Assembly (NCBI GenBank): GCA_013396755.1
Contig: VWZF01005825.1
Coordinates: 132,582-196,581, forward strand
Reading direction: 5' to 3'
DNA length: 64,000 nucleotides
Source of the DNA: Sclerurus mexicanus
Lineage: Eukaryota > Chordata > Aves > Passeriformes > Furnariidae
Below are positions 1 through 11,416 of the stretch, piece after piece. Every line of letters begins with the position of its first letter. The first letter of the stretch is position 1. The notes below the pieces were generated by a model that was not told the origin of the DNA, made no database searches, and worked only from the letters and a program-made list of their open reading frames with translations. A program made the translations under genes and the position numbers.

Positions 1-683
1 AATGGTTTTTTATGACTGCACACACTACATATCGTATGAAATAAGGGTAGACCAGCAGGTATTAGAAAAATGGCTTTATGCAATAGCTGCCTGGGAAGCT
101 TTCACCCAAAAGAGAGTTGCTATTCTTGCAAATGAAAAATAATAAGGTGCAACTATTTCATGGCAGTGATCTTCTGCATAATCCTGCCTGAGCTGGATAG
201 GAATACTCTGTGCTGAGACTAATATTCTGTCTCAGAACAGTCTAGTGTAATGACATATTTATGACTGGGGAGTCCTTCCTACCTTGAGAAGACCAAATTA
301 ATGTGATAGTTGCCAGTGTTGAGCAGATGCATAGGATGATATTGATTACTTCCACTCAGGGTCTTTGTGAGTGTTAGGGGGCAGCTCAGGCTTGGTGCCT
401 GGGTATCCATAGCTGCTGATTTCATTGTTTGATGGGATATATCACAAATGATAAAACAGACTGATGTTCATTATAAACTTTATATACCTGCATGACCTCT
501 GTGTACCCTAGGAGTGACATAGTTGTGCAGGAAATGGAAAGGTGTGCAGTGCTTCCAGCACATTTTTGCCCAGAGAAGTCTTTAGAACATTAAAACGGAA
601 CCTAAACTCTTTGGCTTTCTGTGGTTTGTATTACAGCTTTGCTGTATTGATACAGGTCTAACAGAGTCTAACATTCCAGATGA

Positions 684-835
684 GCCTATGGGGTCTCCGT
701 TCTTGGAGATACTCAAAAGCTGCCTGGACACTGTCATGGGCTGCCTGCTCTGGGTGGCACAGCTTGAGCAGAGGGTTGGACCAGATGACTTCCAGAGGTC
801 CCTGCCAACCCTAGCTCTTCTGTGATTCTCTGATA
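684..835 (+). repeat. CR1 LINE, 3' end fragment
   Basis: This is a 5'-truncated copy of the CR1 non-LTR retrotransposon in sense orientation. The text follows the CR1 tail closely: a 'ggggtctcc...ttggagat' block, then 'ttgagcagagggttggac', then 'gatgacttccagaggtccc' and 'tgccaaccct'. It ends in the short CR1 terminal repeat (tgtgattctctga). CR1 copies end in these short ATTCTRTG-type repeats rather than poly(A), and are usually only a few hundred bases long because reverse transcription stops early. The divergence is moderate. No coding potential remains. Confidence 0.8.
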
Positions 836-912
836 CCTTTGCCAGTGTAGTTGCCCTTAAATGAGAGGGGTAAAGCTGGTATGTTGATAGGGTGCTCATA
901 TGTGGACCTCAC

Positions 913-1126
913 CTGTAATCTTTCTGTGCTTGGTATGCTATACTGTACCTCTGTTGTCTGTATGGCATTGCAGGAGCTGCTTTCTCCCAGCAAGAATTGA
1001 GGCATAGGATGAGGATACTGTATGGTAAGCTGCATTTTGGTCATCTGTACATTCACTGAGCTGAAATTTAACAGAGCTTCTTGCACTGACAGTCTGGAAT
1101 CTTTGTGACCTCTGACATCAAGAGAT
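913..1126 (-). other. exon-like ORF, unrecognised protein (candidate)
   Basis: On the minus strand this 214-bp stretch is open throughout. It is preceded by a T-rich tract ending in AAG (good acceptor) and followed by ACAG|GTGAGG (good donor). The peptide includes QEALLNFSSVNVQMTKMQ and YPHPMPQFLLGESS. It resembles no family I can name and shows no domain. An alternative + strand exon (acceptor ctcccag, donor tatg|gtaagc near 1024) overlaps it, so at most one of the two is real. An ORF of this length is not rare by chance in this window. The case therefore rests on the splice signals alone. Confidence 0.25.
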
Positions 1127-4100
1127 CTTAAAAAAAATAAAATACAAAGGTGCCTACAGGTGAAAAGCACTGAGGAATTTTTATTTTGTGTGCATTCATT
1201 GTACTTTTCAGTATTTCTGATTTTTTGGGGTTTTTTTGGCAGCTGTCTGGCAAGTGTAATCCATTAACATGAAAACCATTAGCATTTGTATATAGCTGAT
1301 AATGGTGTTCTAAAAACAAGCTTGATAGCTTCTGACAAAATAAAACAATAGAAATGGCCATTTACCAGTTTTCATTTTAACAAATTGACAAATTTGACTT
1401 CATTTAAGTGAAGTGTTTCTAGGCCCTACCCTCTTACATACTATGAACTTTAGTAGCTGAGGCTTGCCAAGATGAACTGTTGCTGCTTCTTGCCTTTTGT
1501 AGTGTCCTTAAGGTCCTAAGAAAAGTTGTTCTTAAACTGACCAGCTTTTTTTTTTTTTTAGAAAAGAGCAATGAAAATAGGTATAGGGTAGTAGTTAGAT
1601 GAGACCTTAAACCAGAACTTTTTGTAGGAGCAAACTATCCTTGACAGTCCAGCTGCTTTGCTCATAAAACCTACTGCAGACTTCTCTGGGTGTGGGCAAT
1701 GAACAAGTTGTGAATGTTTCATGTTTGTGTCCTTGGTGCCTGGCTGGGTGTAATGCTGTCTGGAAGAATAATGACAGGGGGCCGCTGTGCTGCCCAAATC
1801 CTGACTCCTCTTTACCCTGCGGGTGCGGGGGCTGGTCATATCTGCAAATTGTATCCCACTGGTAAATGACTACAGGGTAGATGGCAAGGAGGTTCAAGGA
1901 AAGGACTTGAGTGCAGACACTTCTTAAGTGCTTTTTCCTTGATTGCAGTGCCTATCACTTTGTTTTTGTAGTCAGTTTGTTTTGTACTGTAAAATGTTTA
2001 CCTCTGTTGTTTTACACACTGCTGTGTTCAGTTCGGTCTCCTGTTACGGTAACCATGGAGGTGGCTGCTGAGCAGGGGACTTGTGTAGCCATCTGAAAAC
2101 ATCCTATGCAATATACCCAGAGGCAAGAGAAAAGCATATTTGTCTTCTTTTAGGACATCCAGGAATTGTTTGTCTAGCCCACGTTAAAGAAAATAGTTTT
2201 CTACTGGAAACATTCAGTTCAAATTACTGTGGATTTCTGAATTTCATAGATAAGTTTTGGCTTTTCTGAAACTTGTCTGAGGTGAAGCTGAACTCTCAAT
2301 TGCATCATGCAGTTCAGTGCTAATGTGTTACATTTGTATAGTCACAAAATAAGGTGCCTAAATTAAATGCTAACACCTAATTTTGGGAGACGTCTTAATT
2401 ATGAAATGCTGGGCTAACCACCCAGTCATTTCACTCCTTCAAGAACCAATACCAGTTGTCTTTTACTAGAATACAATAACTCTGGGTGTTTTTCTTCATA
2501 CTTGCTTAACTTTCATGTTTTTACCATACAAATAAAAAAGCAATATATAAGTAATAATTCTGCAACTGGATACTCAAAATAGGACTTTATTTAGACATTT
2601 TCAAATATAAGTCTGCTAGTCTTTGACACTTTTTATAAAACAAAAGCATGTGGAGATGAATAAAGTGATTTTTTGAGGGAAAACAGGGTAAAAGAAGAGT
2701 TTTTAACTCCCCAAATCTTTTTTTTATATAAAAGAAATATTCATTGACTCTAGTAACACCATGTGTCAAAAATTGCCCTTTAGCACAAAAGGAATCTGAT
2801 TTTGTGGCCTTCAAGGGAAAAAATTATTTATAAGAATATATGTAAAAACATTAGTAGGGATTTGGAATATAAATGCAACAGTATAACAGTGTATTGAGGT
2901 AGTATTTTGATGAAATGAATGAATAAATACTTGATTGGATAATGGCTGATTAGCATGTTGAATCTGGCATATGTAGAAGTGTGTACTTGAACCAGGAAGA
3001 TTATGAGGATTTGTACTTCACAGAGAAGGTATTTTAACCCCCCAAATGTGCAAAATACCAATTGAGAATTATGTCATGTGTTCAAAGTAGTAACTTGTAC
3101 ATTCTTTCTGAATTTATAGGGCTAAAAAGTAGAAAAGGTTGAGTTCAAGACTTTCTTGAAGCTTGTTAGTGAAACAGGAAAGGATTGATAATTTAGGAAT
3201 AACCAAAATGACCCGTCTATCATAACGATTTAGAGTTTTCTTCTGCATGCATGTTTATTATTCACTATTAATCATTAACTTAAAAGTCTGCCTGTGCTTT
3301 CAAAGTGTGTCTAGAAGGTTTGTGCATCAAGGAATAACAGCAGGTTTTCCAAAAATGAAAATAATTAAGACAAATGTTCAGAGAGAAGCCAAGTATTCAA
3401 ATCTGGCTTCAGCTGTGTTACTACTGTCTCAGGACTGGTGGTGTAGTTGGTTTATGTAATAAATTATTCTAATGTGTTTAATTTTTATGTCCTCTCTAAT
3501 TTTCACAGGATCACAGAATATTCTGAGTTGGAAGGGACCCACTAATCATAATATTTGAGCACTAGTGGTTAAGCAAACATTAATAAAATGAAAACAGTTG
3601 TAAAGATGGTTTTCAGTAGCAGTTTTAGTAATAGCTCATTAATAGTGAGTCATGCTGTGTTGCAAAATACTACTTCTGTAGGTACCAAGCTGTAGGTAGT
3701 GGGGAAGCGTGACTGACGTGCACACAGATGTTCCCAGGCTAGTTTTTTTATATCTATTTCTGGGACTGATAGGATGGAAACATTGGTGACTCGAGCTTCA
3801 CCCTTAGTTTAGATTTGTCGGGATGTGGTTAGATTCATGCCTGCCCTGCTATTGATACCTAAGCTAAATTGATATGTCTGCAGCATAGAGTAACTCTGAA
3901 AAGAAAATTTGGTGAAATGCTGCCCTAACCATGTTGACCAGGGGTTTCCACTGGCAAATGGTTTGCAGCAGCAGCATACGAGAAAATGAGAATGGAGCAT
4001 TTTTTTTCTGATCTATTTACGAGAAGTTGCCCAGTAACTGTAGCCACAGAACTGTGTGGGCATTTCCTTGTGTTAACAAGCCCTGCCCTGTTTGAAGAGG

Positions 4101-6881
4101 ATAAGTGTGCAGCCTTTTGCTACTCGAGACTTTGGCCATAGCATGTTGCAGTTAAGAAACTTTGTTTGCTCTACATCTTACATTTGCCTTGTGGATTTTG
4201 AGTCCTTTACAGCTCAACTTATGGGTATTTAGGGAATGATGAATAGAAGCATTTGGTTTGTAATTCAAACTGAAGTGATTTACGGACCGTTTAATTGTGT
4301 ATGTTCACAGGAAGAGACTGGAAAGGTGATGTTGTCAGGAGTTTGGAATAATCTTACAGTACCGAGGGTCATAGGTGCTGAAGGTACAAATGTGATTAAA
4401 AGAACTGAGTCACTGGTTAAAGTTCATTTTGAAACAAACAAACAAAATAAAAATGGAAGGAGGTTGTTTTATAGAAGGAGGTTAAACTTTTGAATTCCTG
4501 GTGACATTTTTTGGTCTAAACTAGTTTCACTGAACATAAACATTTATTCTTTTCCTGGTGCACAAAATACTTGTGTGTCCATTCTAGCTCATGGGAAAAT
4601 CATTTGACCAGAAACTTGTAGTTTCCCAATACTTATTTGTAGAAACAGGAACATGTTTCAACATTACTCATTTCAAGGAAATTTAATGAGAGAACTAGGA
4701 AAATATTTCTAAAAATTTGTATTTGAAGTCATACTGAATTTCCTGTATGAAAAAAAATTTCACTGTAGACTTTGGCACATGAATATTTTAACTTTCTGTT
4801 TCTATTCTGCTTAATGTGCATTTCCCAATTGCCAAAGTATTTTTTGCTTTCCAGTTTCCTTTGAGGGTGTGAGTGTTCTTTTAATCACAAGCTGGCTGCT
4901 CATGGCATTCTTGAAAACAGTTGCTCAACTGCTTCCTAACTCAGGATCAATAACTCTATAGATAATTAACCATCTCCTAAAGATAGATGCCATCTTCTAT
5001 ATCCTTCATAACTGCAACCTCCCACTCATCGTATTCGACAGTCTCTGCTTATGCTAGTCTGCCAAGCTGAGTATTAATACTCCAGTGCCAGAATGCCTGG
5101 CCTTAGCCAGTGAATGATCCTGTGCAGACAGCTGCTCTATAGGCATTGTAACTTCATAGCTTGAAATGCAGGACCTTATTTATTTATCCTAAATATAACT
5201 AACAGCAATATAAATGCATTTTTTTTAATTGCACTTAAATTGCCCAGCTGTTCTTATGAAAGTTTTCTTGAGAATATTGTTTCAAAAGTTCTAATTCCTT
5301 TGTGTTGCTTTAAGGCTAACGTACACTAATGGTATTTTTGAACCTTTAGATGCAGTATTGAACTTGTAATTTCTATTAAACCACTTCTAGATCACTGTCA
5401 CAAATGCATAACCTTGAACAGCTAAGCTGACCTGAAATTTATAATTCTTGTTATGAAACATGACACTGTTCTTCAGCAAAAGACATTAGGTTGGTGTGAT
5501 AAATGCAGTCTTCACTTATAGCCCTTACTGAACTGTGTTGTCAGCTTTGCTGGAATAAGTGATATTTGGTTTATTGATACTTCCAGTGGAAGACCAAGCG
5601 AGTATATTCCTTCTTAAGGCAGTTTCCACATTCTTAGAGTTTTTACTTCACAAAGTTTAACTTTGTCAACTCATATTGCCTCAGATAAGTATGGAATCCA
5701 AATTTAAACTTTTCTCTGTTAAAGATTGAGAGATGTTGATAACGAGGATTAGACAAATCCTTAAAGAGGTTGTCTATAAAATGCAAATTATAGGCCTTTT
5801 GGTCGTATTTTGTAAGAGTACAGATATTAACCTTTTTATCTGTGAAATGTTAGAAAAAGCCTTTTGCTAGGTCAAAGAAAGTTTGAGGCACAAAATACAG
5901 TGCTGTAAATTTGTGTGTCTGGGGGAACGTTTATGTGCCTCAGTGTCAAAACTCTGTACTTTCAGTCACTGATTGCTGCTCAGTGACATTTTACTTTTGT
6001 ATGACTTGCTGTGATGCCTAAGATTTCTGTGGGGAAAAAATGCATTAGACTGAGATTATTCTTAAAAATAATTTTAAAGTACATTTTGCATCCATCCATA
6101 GAGAAGACTGCTGCTTCTAATGTACCCTGAAACATAGATGGTTTTTATCAGTGAGGATCTAAGTTCACATAGCTTAATGAAAATGTTTGTTTACCGTTTG
6201 TAAAATTTGAATGATAGTAGAATAGTATTTTCAAAGGTCAGTATCTTTCCTAGAGGAAATCCTACTTGGTTTCTCTGTAAAAACTCTGTTAGAACAAATT
6301 ACAGTGGCTAATACATTGGCTGCTATGAAAGACCTGGTAGCATTTGAGTTGTCTTAGTACATAAAATTACCAATGAGCCTGAGCATAAATTAAAGAGAAA
6401 TTATAACTTAGAGAACCGTAGAAACAGTTTTTATAAAGTCACTATGTCTTGATATGTGCAGACAAGTTAAGATTTTTTTTTAATACAGTTGTCTCAAAAA
6501 AGCATTGAGCAATAAATTGCGAAATGAAAAGGAAAATATGTTTAAAATGTTTAATAAGTGCATTCCCATTCTTCTACTACATCTTTTTTAGTAGTGGAAC
6601 CCTTTTCAATATTCCAGAATACTGAAGCTGATACAAGACAAATTTGTCTAAATTTTCCTATGAATACATATTAAAACACTCAAATGTAGCATGAATATTC
6701 TTACATAATTGCATGGTTGTGGTGAACTCTTTTATTTTACTCAATTAAATTTAAATCTTAATACGGTCATTTGGACCTAAAGCTTGGGAGGAAGGTAGGG
6801 TGATGGGAAAAGGGAATCAGTTTTCTCTATAGCAGTTGACCTGGTTGGCTCATCCCTAACCTCTTTTCCTGCCCCTTTTAG
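1127..6881. other. AT-rich unique sequence, no gene recognised
   Basis: This is intron-like or intergenic DNA. It holds a 13-base T run at about 1547-1559, a minus-strand exon-like ORF at about 1816-1869 (acceptor CCCTGTAG, donor GG|GTAAAG) and the small CR1 scrap at 3504-3556. I see no RNA gene, promoter or further mobile element that I can support. Confidence 0.4.
3504..3556 (-). repeat. CR1 LINE, short 3' scrap (antisense)
   Basis: The sequence 'cacaggatcacagaat' followed by 'gagttggaagggaccc' is the reverse complement of the CR1 tail (gggtcccttccaactc...attctgtgatcc). Only about 50 bases remain recognisable. The copy is therefore severely truncated or decayed, and it lies in the opposite orientation to the copy at 684. 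Confidence 0.6.
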
Positions 6882-6910
6882 CTTCCTGAAAAGCCAAATT
6901 TTAGTGAAAT
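6882..6910 (+). other. micro-exon candidate with strong splice sites
   Basis: A 29-bp segment lies between a near-ideal acceptor and a strong donor. The acceptor has a branch-like 'ccctaac', then a long pyrimidine tract 'ctcttttcctgccccttttag'. The donor is GAAAT|GTAAGTAAC. Translated in phase 0 it reads LPEKPNFSE and leaves two bases, AT. If joined to the candidate at 17369, which starts one base out of frame, the phase is kept and the junction codon becomes ATG (Met). The peptide is not recognised. Micro-exons are common in large vertebrate genes, but an isolated 29-bp match is weak evidence. Confidence 0.3.
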
Positions 6911-7147
6911 GTAAGTAACATTTTTAGATATCGTGTTTAAAGTATTAAACTGTGAGCACTACCTTAATAGATTTGAAGCAGTTGAAAAGTTTCTAATTAG
7001 CAAATAACTTTAACTCAAATGCTGACAGGTTTTTAATAAGCTTCAAGTAATATACATTAAAATATATTTTCTGATTACCAGTGTAAAATATATTAAAGGA
7101 ATACAAGATATTAAATAAAAATTAAATTAGTGCCTTAAAAATCTTAC

Positions 7148-7252
7148 CTGTTTTACTAATAAAGTTAATAAATACTGAGTGCTTATTTTATAACTGTCAT
7201 TACTCTGCCAATACTCACTTGTTGTAGGTGATGGAGCTTTTCTCTGAGACAG
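7148..7252 (-). other. exon-like ORF, unrecognised (candidate)
   Basis: On the minus strand 105 bp (35 codons) are open from an AATCACAG acceptor to a consensus donor AAACAG|GTAAGATT. The peptide starts LSQRKAPSPTTSEYW and ends YLLTLLVKQ. A second donor, CAA|GTGAGT at 7217-7218, lies inside it and would leave a 34-bp exon in another phase. The acceptor has a poor pyrimidine tract. No homology is recognised. Confidence 0.25.
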
Positions 7253-7641
7253 CTGTGATTGTAAATGATAGTTTAACATTTTTCAAACTACATTGGCAGT
7301 TACACAATACATACCATGATGTCTGTTTTACTAATGGAAATACCAATAAACTGTTATTTTCTCAGATGTTGACGGTTCAGTCTTGTTAAAGTCCAATTAG
7401 TTTAAAAAGTGGTGCCACTTGAAATGTCTGGCCTGAGATACACACAGGACTAAACTCAACTGTTCTTTCTGATGGGGGAAATTTTGCTTACTCTCTTGTG
7501 TCAGAAGTATTTGATGAGTCTCAGCATTTCCACTCTCCTCCCATCCTGCACCCAGCAGCAGATGTTTCTGCATTGAAGTGATCCAATAGCATGTTAGCAA
7601 TTCCCCATATATTTTTGGCAGCCAAGTATTATCATACTGGG

Positions 7642-7850
7642 TCACTCAAGAAGGATTCTAGGAGCCTTGTAGGAGTTGCTTAGTAGTTTGGCTGGGAATC
7701 GTTTTGGAATAGCTGATTCTTCGGAGGGCATCAGTGCCTGTAATGCAGATAAAAGTAATCTTTCCTTGAAATCAAAGGTTATTTCATTTGCAGTTGATGG
7801 TATTTGTGATACTTGAATGATGGATTTTGGTAGTGGTAGCCTATGAGCTC
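7642..7850 (-). other. terminal-exon-like ORF, unrecognised (candidate)
   Basis: The minus strand carries an excellent acceptor (CCCCTCCCTATTTCTTTTTAG) followed by about 69 open codons ending in TGA at 7642-7644. The peptide includes NEITFDFKERLLLSALQALM and SEESAIPKRFPAKLLSNSYK. Directly past the stop, a second frame is open for about 80 codons starting VTQYDNTWLPKIYGELL. This could be a real terminal exon, an exon broken by a small indel, or chance. I do not recognise the protein, and no catalytic motif is visible. Confidence 0.28.
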
Positions 7851-8358
7851 CTAAAAAGAAATAGGGAGGGGAAGAAAAAAAAATAGGGTTGTTATTTGAT
7901 AAAAACTCCACAAACCAACAATCTACTCTTCAATAAAATGTACTTTAGAAAATATGGAAGGTGGACTGCAAAAAGAAGGTCTTATTTGTTTGAGATCTAA
8001 TGAGTTTAATATAGTTGCAGATGTTATATGTGACCTTGAGTCTCTGACTTATTTTTGCACTTTTAAAGCCACACCATTTCATAAAAGAACAAGGAATTTT
8101 AATTTTTCTTTAAGTGTATAAAATCTGGATATATCCTTTAAAAGCTAGCACTACTTGCAGCATCATTTCCAAAATTCTGGGGGCTTAAATCAACATAGAA
8201 ACCCAATATTATGTCCTTGTTTGATAGTTTTATGCTGCACCTGTGTGACTGCCTTTGAATATCTGTGGATGATGAAACACAAGAGTGAGCAGAGACATTT
8301 GAGTGTGTTGTGTGTTTTCAGCATTGGTCTCAGCTGGTCTAGGGGTCTTTAACATTCA

Positions 8359-9367
8359 TGTATGGTCACTTGACCATGGCTGGCTGCCAGATGCCCACTC
8401 AGCTGCTCCTGCCCATGGGAGTCTCTCCAGGGGCAGTGCCCCTGCCAGGGTTCTCCTCCCGCTCTGCCCTTGGGGCTCGCAGGGCCGTTTTTCCCCCAGT
8501 TGCCCTCATTCAGCCCTGGCTGCTGGGCAGCGTTTTGCCCTCCCTTGTCCAGGCTTTCCCCGAGGCTCTCTCGCACCTGCCTGTGGCTTGGCCGTTCCCA
8601 CGCTGGCACCGCTGGAACGGGCTGTGCTACCAACATCTTGACGTCTACACCTGGATGCAGGCACTGGTGTCAAGATGCACAGCTCTTGTCACTGATGGGG
8701 TAGGGCTTCATCCGTGTCCTCCAATGACTCCTGCTCCCATGGGGCACCAGCCTTTCCTTGCGCTGGCTGAGATGATTTTGCTGTGCAGTTGGCAGGTCAC
8801 TTCAAGTTGTAAAGGCACTTTGTGGAACACCCTGCAGGTACAAAAGCATTGGGGAGGAGCGAGGCTGGCTGTTGGCAGGGGCTGGAGCAGTTGTGCCAGA
8901 GAGCTACATCCTCGCAGGTTGTACTTGCCAAGCAGCAGTGGCTGCGCAAATGCTGGCATACGTTGTCCCTAGTGGCTTTTTTGTTCATCTCCACAGCCAG
9001 GACAGAAAAGGAGCACAAATAGGAGTAGTTTTCAACTGGATTAGCCCCTGGTCTGCACGATCTCATGGCTTTTTCAGTGATGGTGCCTGCACGGGCAGGC
9101 TTTGAGCTAGTTGGTGGTAGCTCAGGATCGAAGGTTTGGCTGCTTCCAAAGGCTTGCCCAGGGCAGAAGGTTGCTTGCCTCCCGAGTGCTGGTCTCTCCA
9201 TCTCTACATATAAGGTGACCCTTCTCTGGTCAGGACATTTTATGTCTAGAGGATCCCTGTGGATGAGTTTCGAGCTTTGTTCTATGTGCTTTGCTAGATT
9301 TTTGTGCAGTGTTTATGGTACACGGTGGTGCAGAGCTGCTTCTGAAGTTGCTGCATGCAAAAGTTCA
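8359..9367. mobile_element. probable solo LTR of an avian endogenous retrovirus, old
   Basis: This is a block of about 1 kb, clearly GC-richer than its flanks. It begins TGTATGG and then 'ttgaccatggctggctgcca' followed by 'gatgcccac'. That matches the start of a widespread avian LTR as I remember it (TGTGGTGGTTTGACC..GGCTGG..GCCAGGTGCCCACC). It ends with 'ttgctgcatgcaaaagttca', resembling that family's end (TTGCCATGCAAACCCAATACA). Inside are short GC-rich proline/alanine-type ORFs on both strands, which I regard as composition artefacts. No gag, pol or env sequence adjoins it. No clear target-site duplication was found. Orientation and exact ends are uncertain. Confidence 0.5.
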
Positions 9368-11163
9368 ATGTTTCCCCACTAAATTCTGATTGTGAATTTC
9401 TGCATAAGCCTTCTGGAAGACAGAAGGCTTCACAAATGCAGTTAAAAGGGTTGATCCTGTTTTTCTTGCAGAGATAATGTGGGGTTAGGACTTCAAAGAA
9501 TGCTTGTCAGTATCGGGCTGTATGCTTGTGTGGACGCAATCTTTTGTTTGCATGTGTTTGGCCTGAAAGCTATCCCAGTTGTCACTATGATGTGTTACTG
9601 TGTTACAAGCACATAATTATTTTAGAACAGAATACAAAGTTCTCATTGGATTTTAATCAAAGGGACATGCAAATATTTCCTCACGGTTGCAGTGTGAATT
9701 ATGCACAAGCACCCATATAGATGATTTTCTTTCTACATCCATTAATCCAGATTGTCAGTAACATAAACAGAAGCTCAACTGAGATCTGCTTTGGAGTGGC
9801 TTCACTTTTGGAAGGAGAGCACAAAGCTGTAGTGTCAATAATTTTCTTTCTTTGCCTGCTGGCTAGATTGTTTTTATCTTTCATCACTGGATCATGGTGT
9901 TACGGACATAAAAAATGCCTAGAGTAAGAATTGCTGTTCTTATTTCATATAAAATCATATACGGGTGTTAAAATTGTGGAGTAGTAGCTCTGAATACAGA
10001 CCTCTGAAAATTATTTGTTTTTAATGTACTCAGAGAATGCTCTGTGTTTAAATGGTTAGACTCTAGTTTAAGAAAAGTAACAGAATAGTATTCATATTTT
10101 AAAAAACCAGTATTTGCAATCTGATGGATTTTTTTTATGTCAACACTTTTGGGACTAAGATTGTGATTTGTTTGAAGTTTATTGGTCAGTGTGAAAATTT
10201 ACTGTGAAAGCTGTCTGTGTTTGTCAAGTTAATTTTTCAGGGGTATGAAATTCAAACTTTGCAAGTTTAAATATTTAGCCTTGAGAGTGGAAGCTAATGC
10301 ACTTGCTATCAAAAGTGTTATGACTGAAATTGTAAGCACAGTGAATTATTTCAGCATTCATGTGGGTAATTTTTATTCTGTTTATGTAATTAATTAATGC
10401 TTGTTATATTGCAGTGAACTGCAGGATGCTAAAATGAGGAAAAATATTTATTGATTTAAGCTGATTATTTAAATATATTGGATTAATTGAAGTAAGAAAT
10501 TACTTGGTTACCCTGAAAGCAATACAATTTAGTCCATCACATTTTTTTTTTGATCTATTAGATTTCATAATATATTACTATGTTTGTTAAATTGTTAATA
10601 ACTTGTTCAAATGTCTGCATGCTTTGACATTCTTTGGAATAATGAAATTGCTGCATGTTGAAATTGGAAAACAAAGCTCCTCCAAAAGGTTGGCCAATGC
10701 AAGGGGAGTGTTAGAAATTGGAACTGCTTAATGACTAATGCACAAACAGCTCACTGGGAGTTTTGTGAAAAAATTTAAAAATTTAGGGACACTTGTGAAT
10801 TATTACTTAAAAATAAATTTGAAAGTACTTATGCAACTGAAAGATCAGCCTCTGACTCGAACTGCAAGGTACTACAGAAAGTCACAGAAAGTGATAATAT
10901 GATAACTGGTTTTGCCAGTTCTTGGTCTACAAGTTCCTAATACTGTAAAAGGGGAAAAATCAGTTTCTGGGTGCCTGTTGATCTGTGTAAAGTTTTACCC
11001 ATATCTTTGTGTTTTTGTTAGCTTTTGTATTCAAATAATTCATTCTAAACTGAATGTGTCCTTTGTTCTCTTAGCTAGCCTTGTTGTTTTTTTGGTATGT
11101 GAACTATTTTTCATCACGAAGTTTATAGTGTAACTCAGAGTGTCAGTTTTGCATCTGGGAATA

Positions 11164-11177
11164 TATAGATATCTATA
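11164..11177. repeat. AT palindrome inside an ATAGAT-rich tract
   Basis: A perfect 14-bp palindrome (tatagatatctata) lies in a short run of ATAGAT-like units (11161-11187). It is probably a decayed microsatellite able to form a small cruciform. No function can be assigned. Confidence 0.6.
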
Positions 11178-11249
11178 GATAGATATCCTTGTGAGGATAA
11201 ATATCATAAAGTCATAAAGATTACTTTTTTAAGAGTTAAACCAGTTTCC

Positions 11250-11416
11250 TGGAGACACTGTAAGATCTCCATGCTTGAAGGCTGTCAAGACCTTGCTGGA
11301 TGGAGCCCTGAGCAGCCTGGTCTAAATTCATTGTTGTCCCTGCTTTGAGCAGATTGTTGAACTAGGGCCTCATGAGGTGCCTTCCAAGATGAAAGATATT
11401 GTGAATATATGAAATG
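11250..11416 (+). repeat. CR1 LINE, 3' fragment
   Basis: Sense-orientation CR1 tail. Recognisable blocks are 'ctccatgcttgaaggctgtc', 'aagaccttgctggatggagc', 'cctgagcagcctggtc', 'ctgctttgagcagattgttg' and 'aggtgccttccaagatgaaa'. These correspond to the conserved run up to the terminal repeat ('...cctgagcaacctggtc...ggttggac...aggtcccttccaac...'). The terminal ATTCTGTG repeats are decayed to 'gatattgtgaatatatgaaa'. The copy is more diverged than those at 684 and 49771. Confidence 0.72.

Noticed and set aside
582..899. 105-codon minus-strand ORF
   Set aside because: It runs antisense through the CR1 tail at 684-835, so it is a repeat shadow.
8303..8972. Long + strand ORFs (112 and 204 codons) in a GC-rich block
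   Set aside because: They lie inside the LTR-like block, overlap open frames on the other strand, and are explained by GC-rich composition with few stop codons. No homology or splice context.
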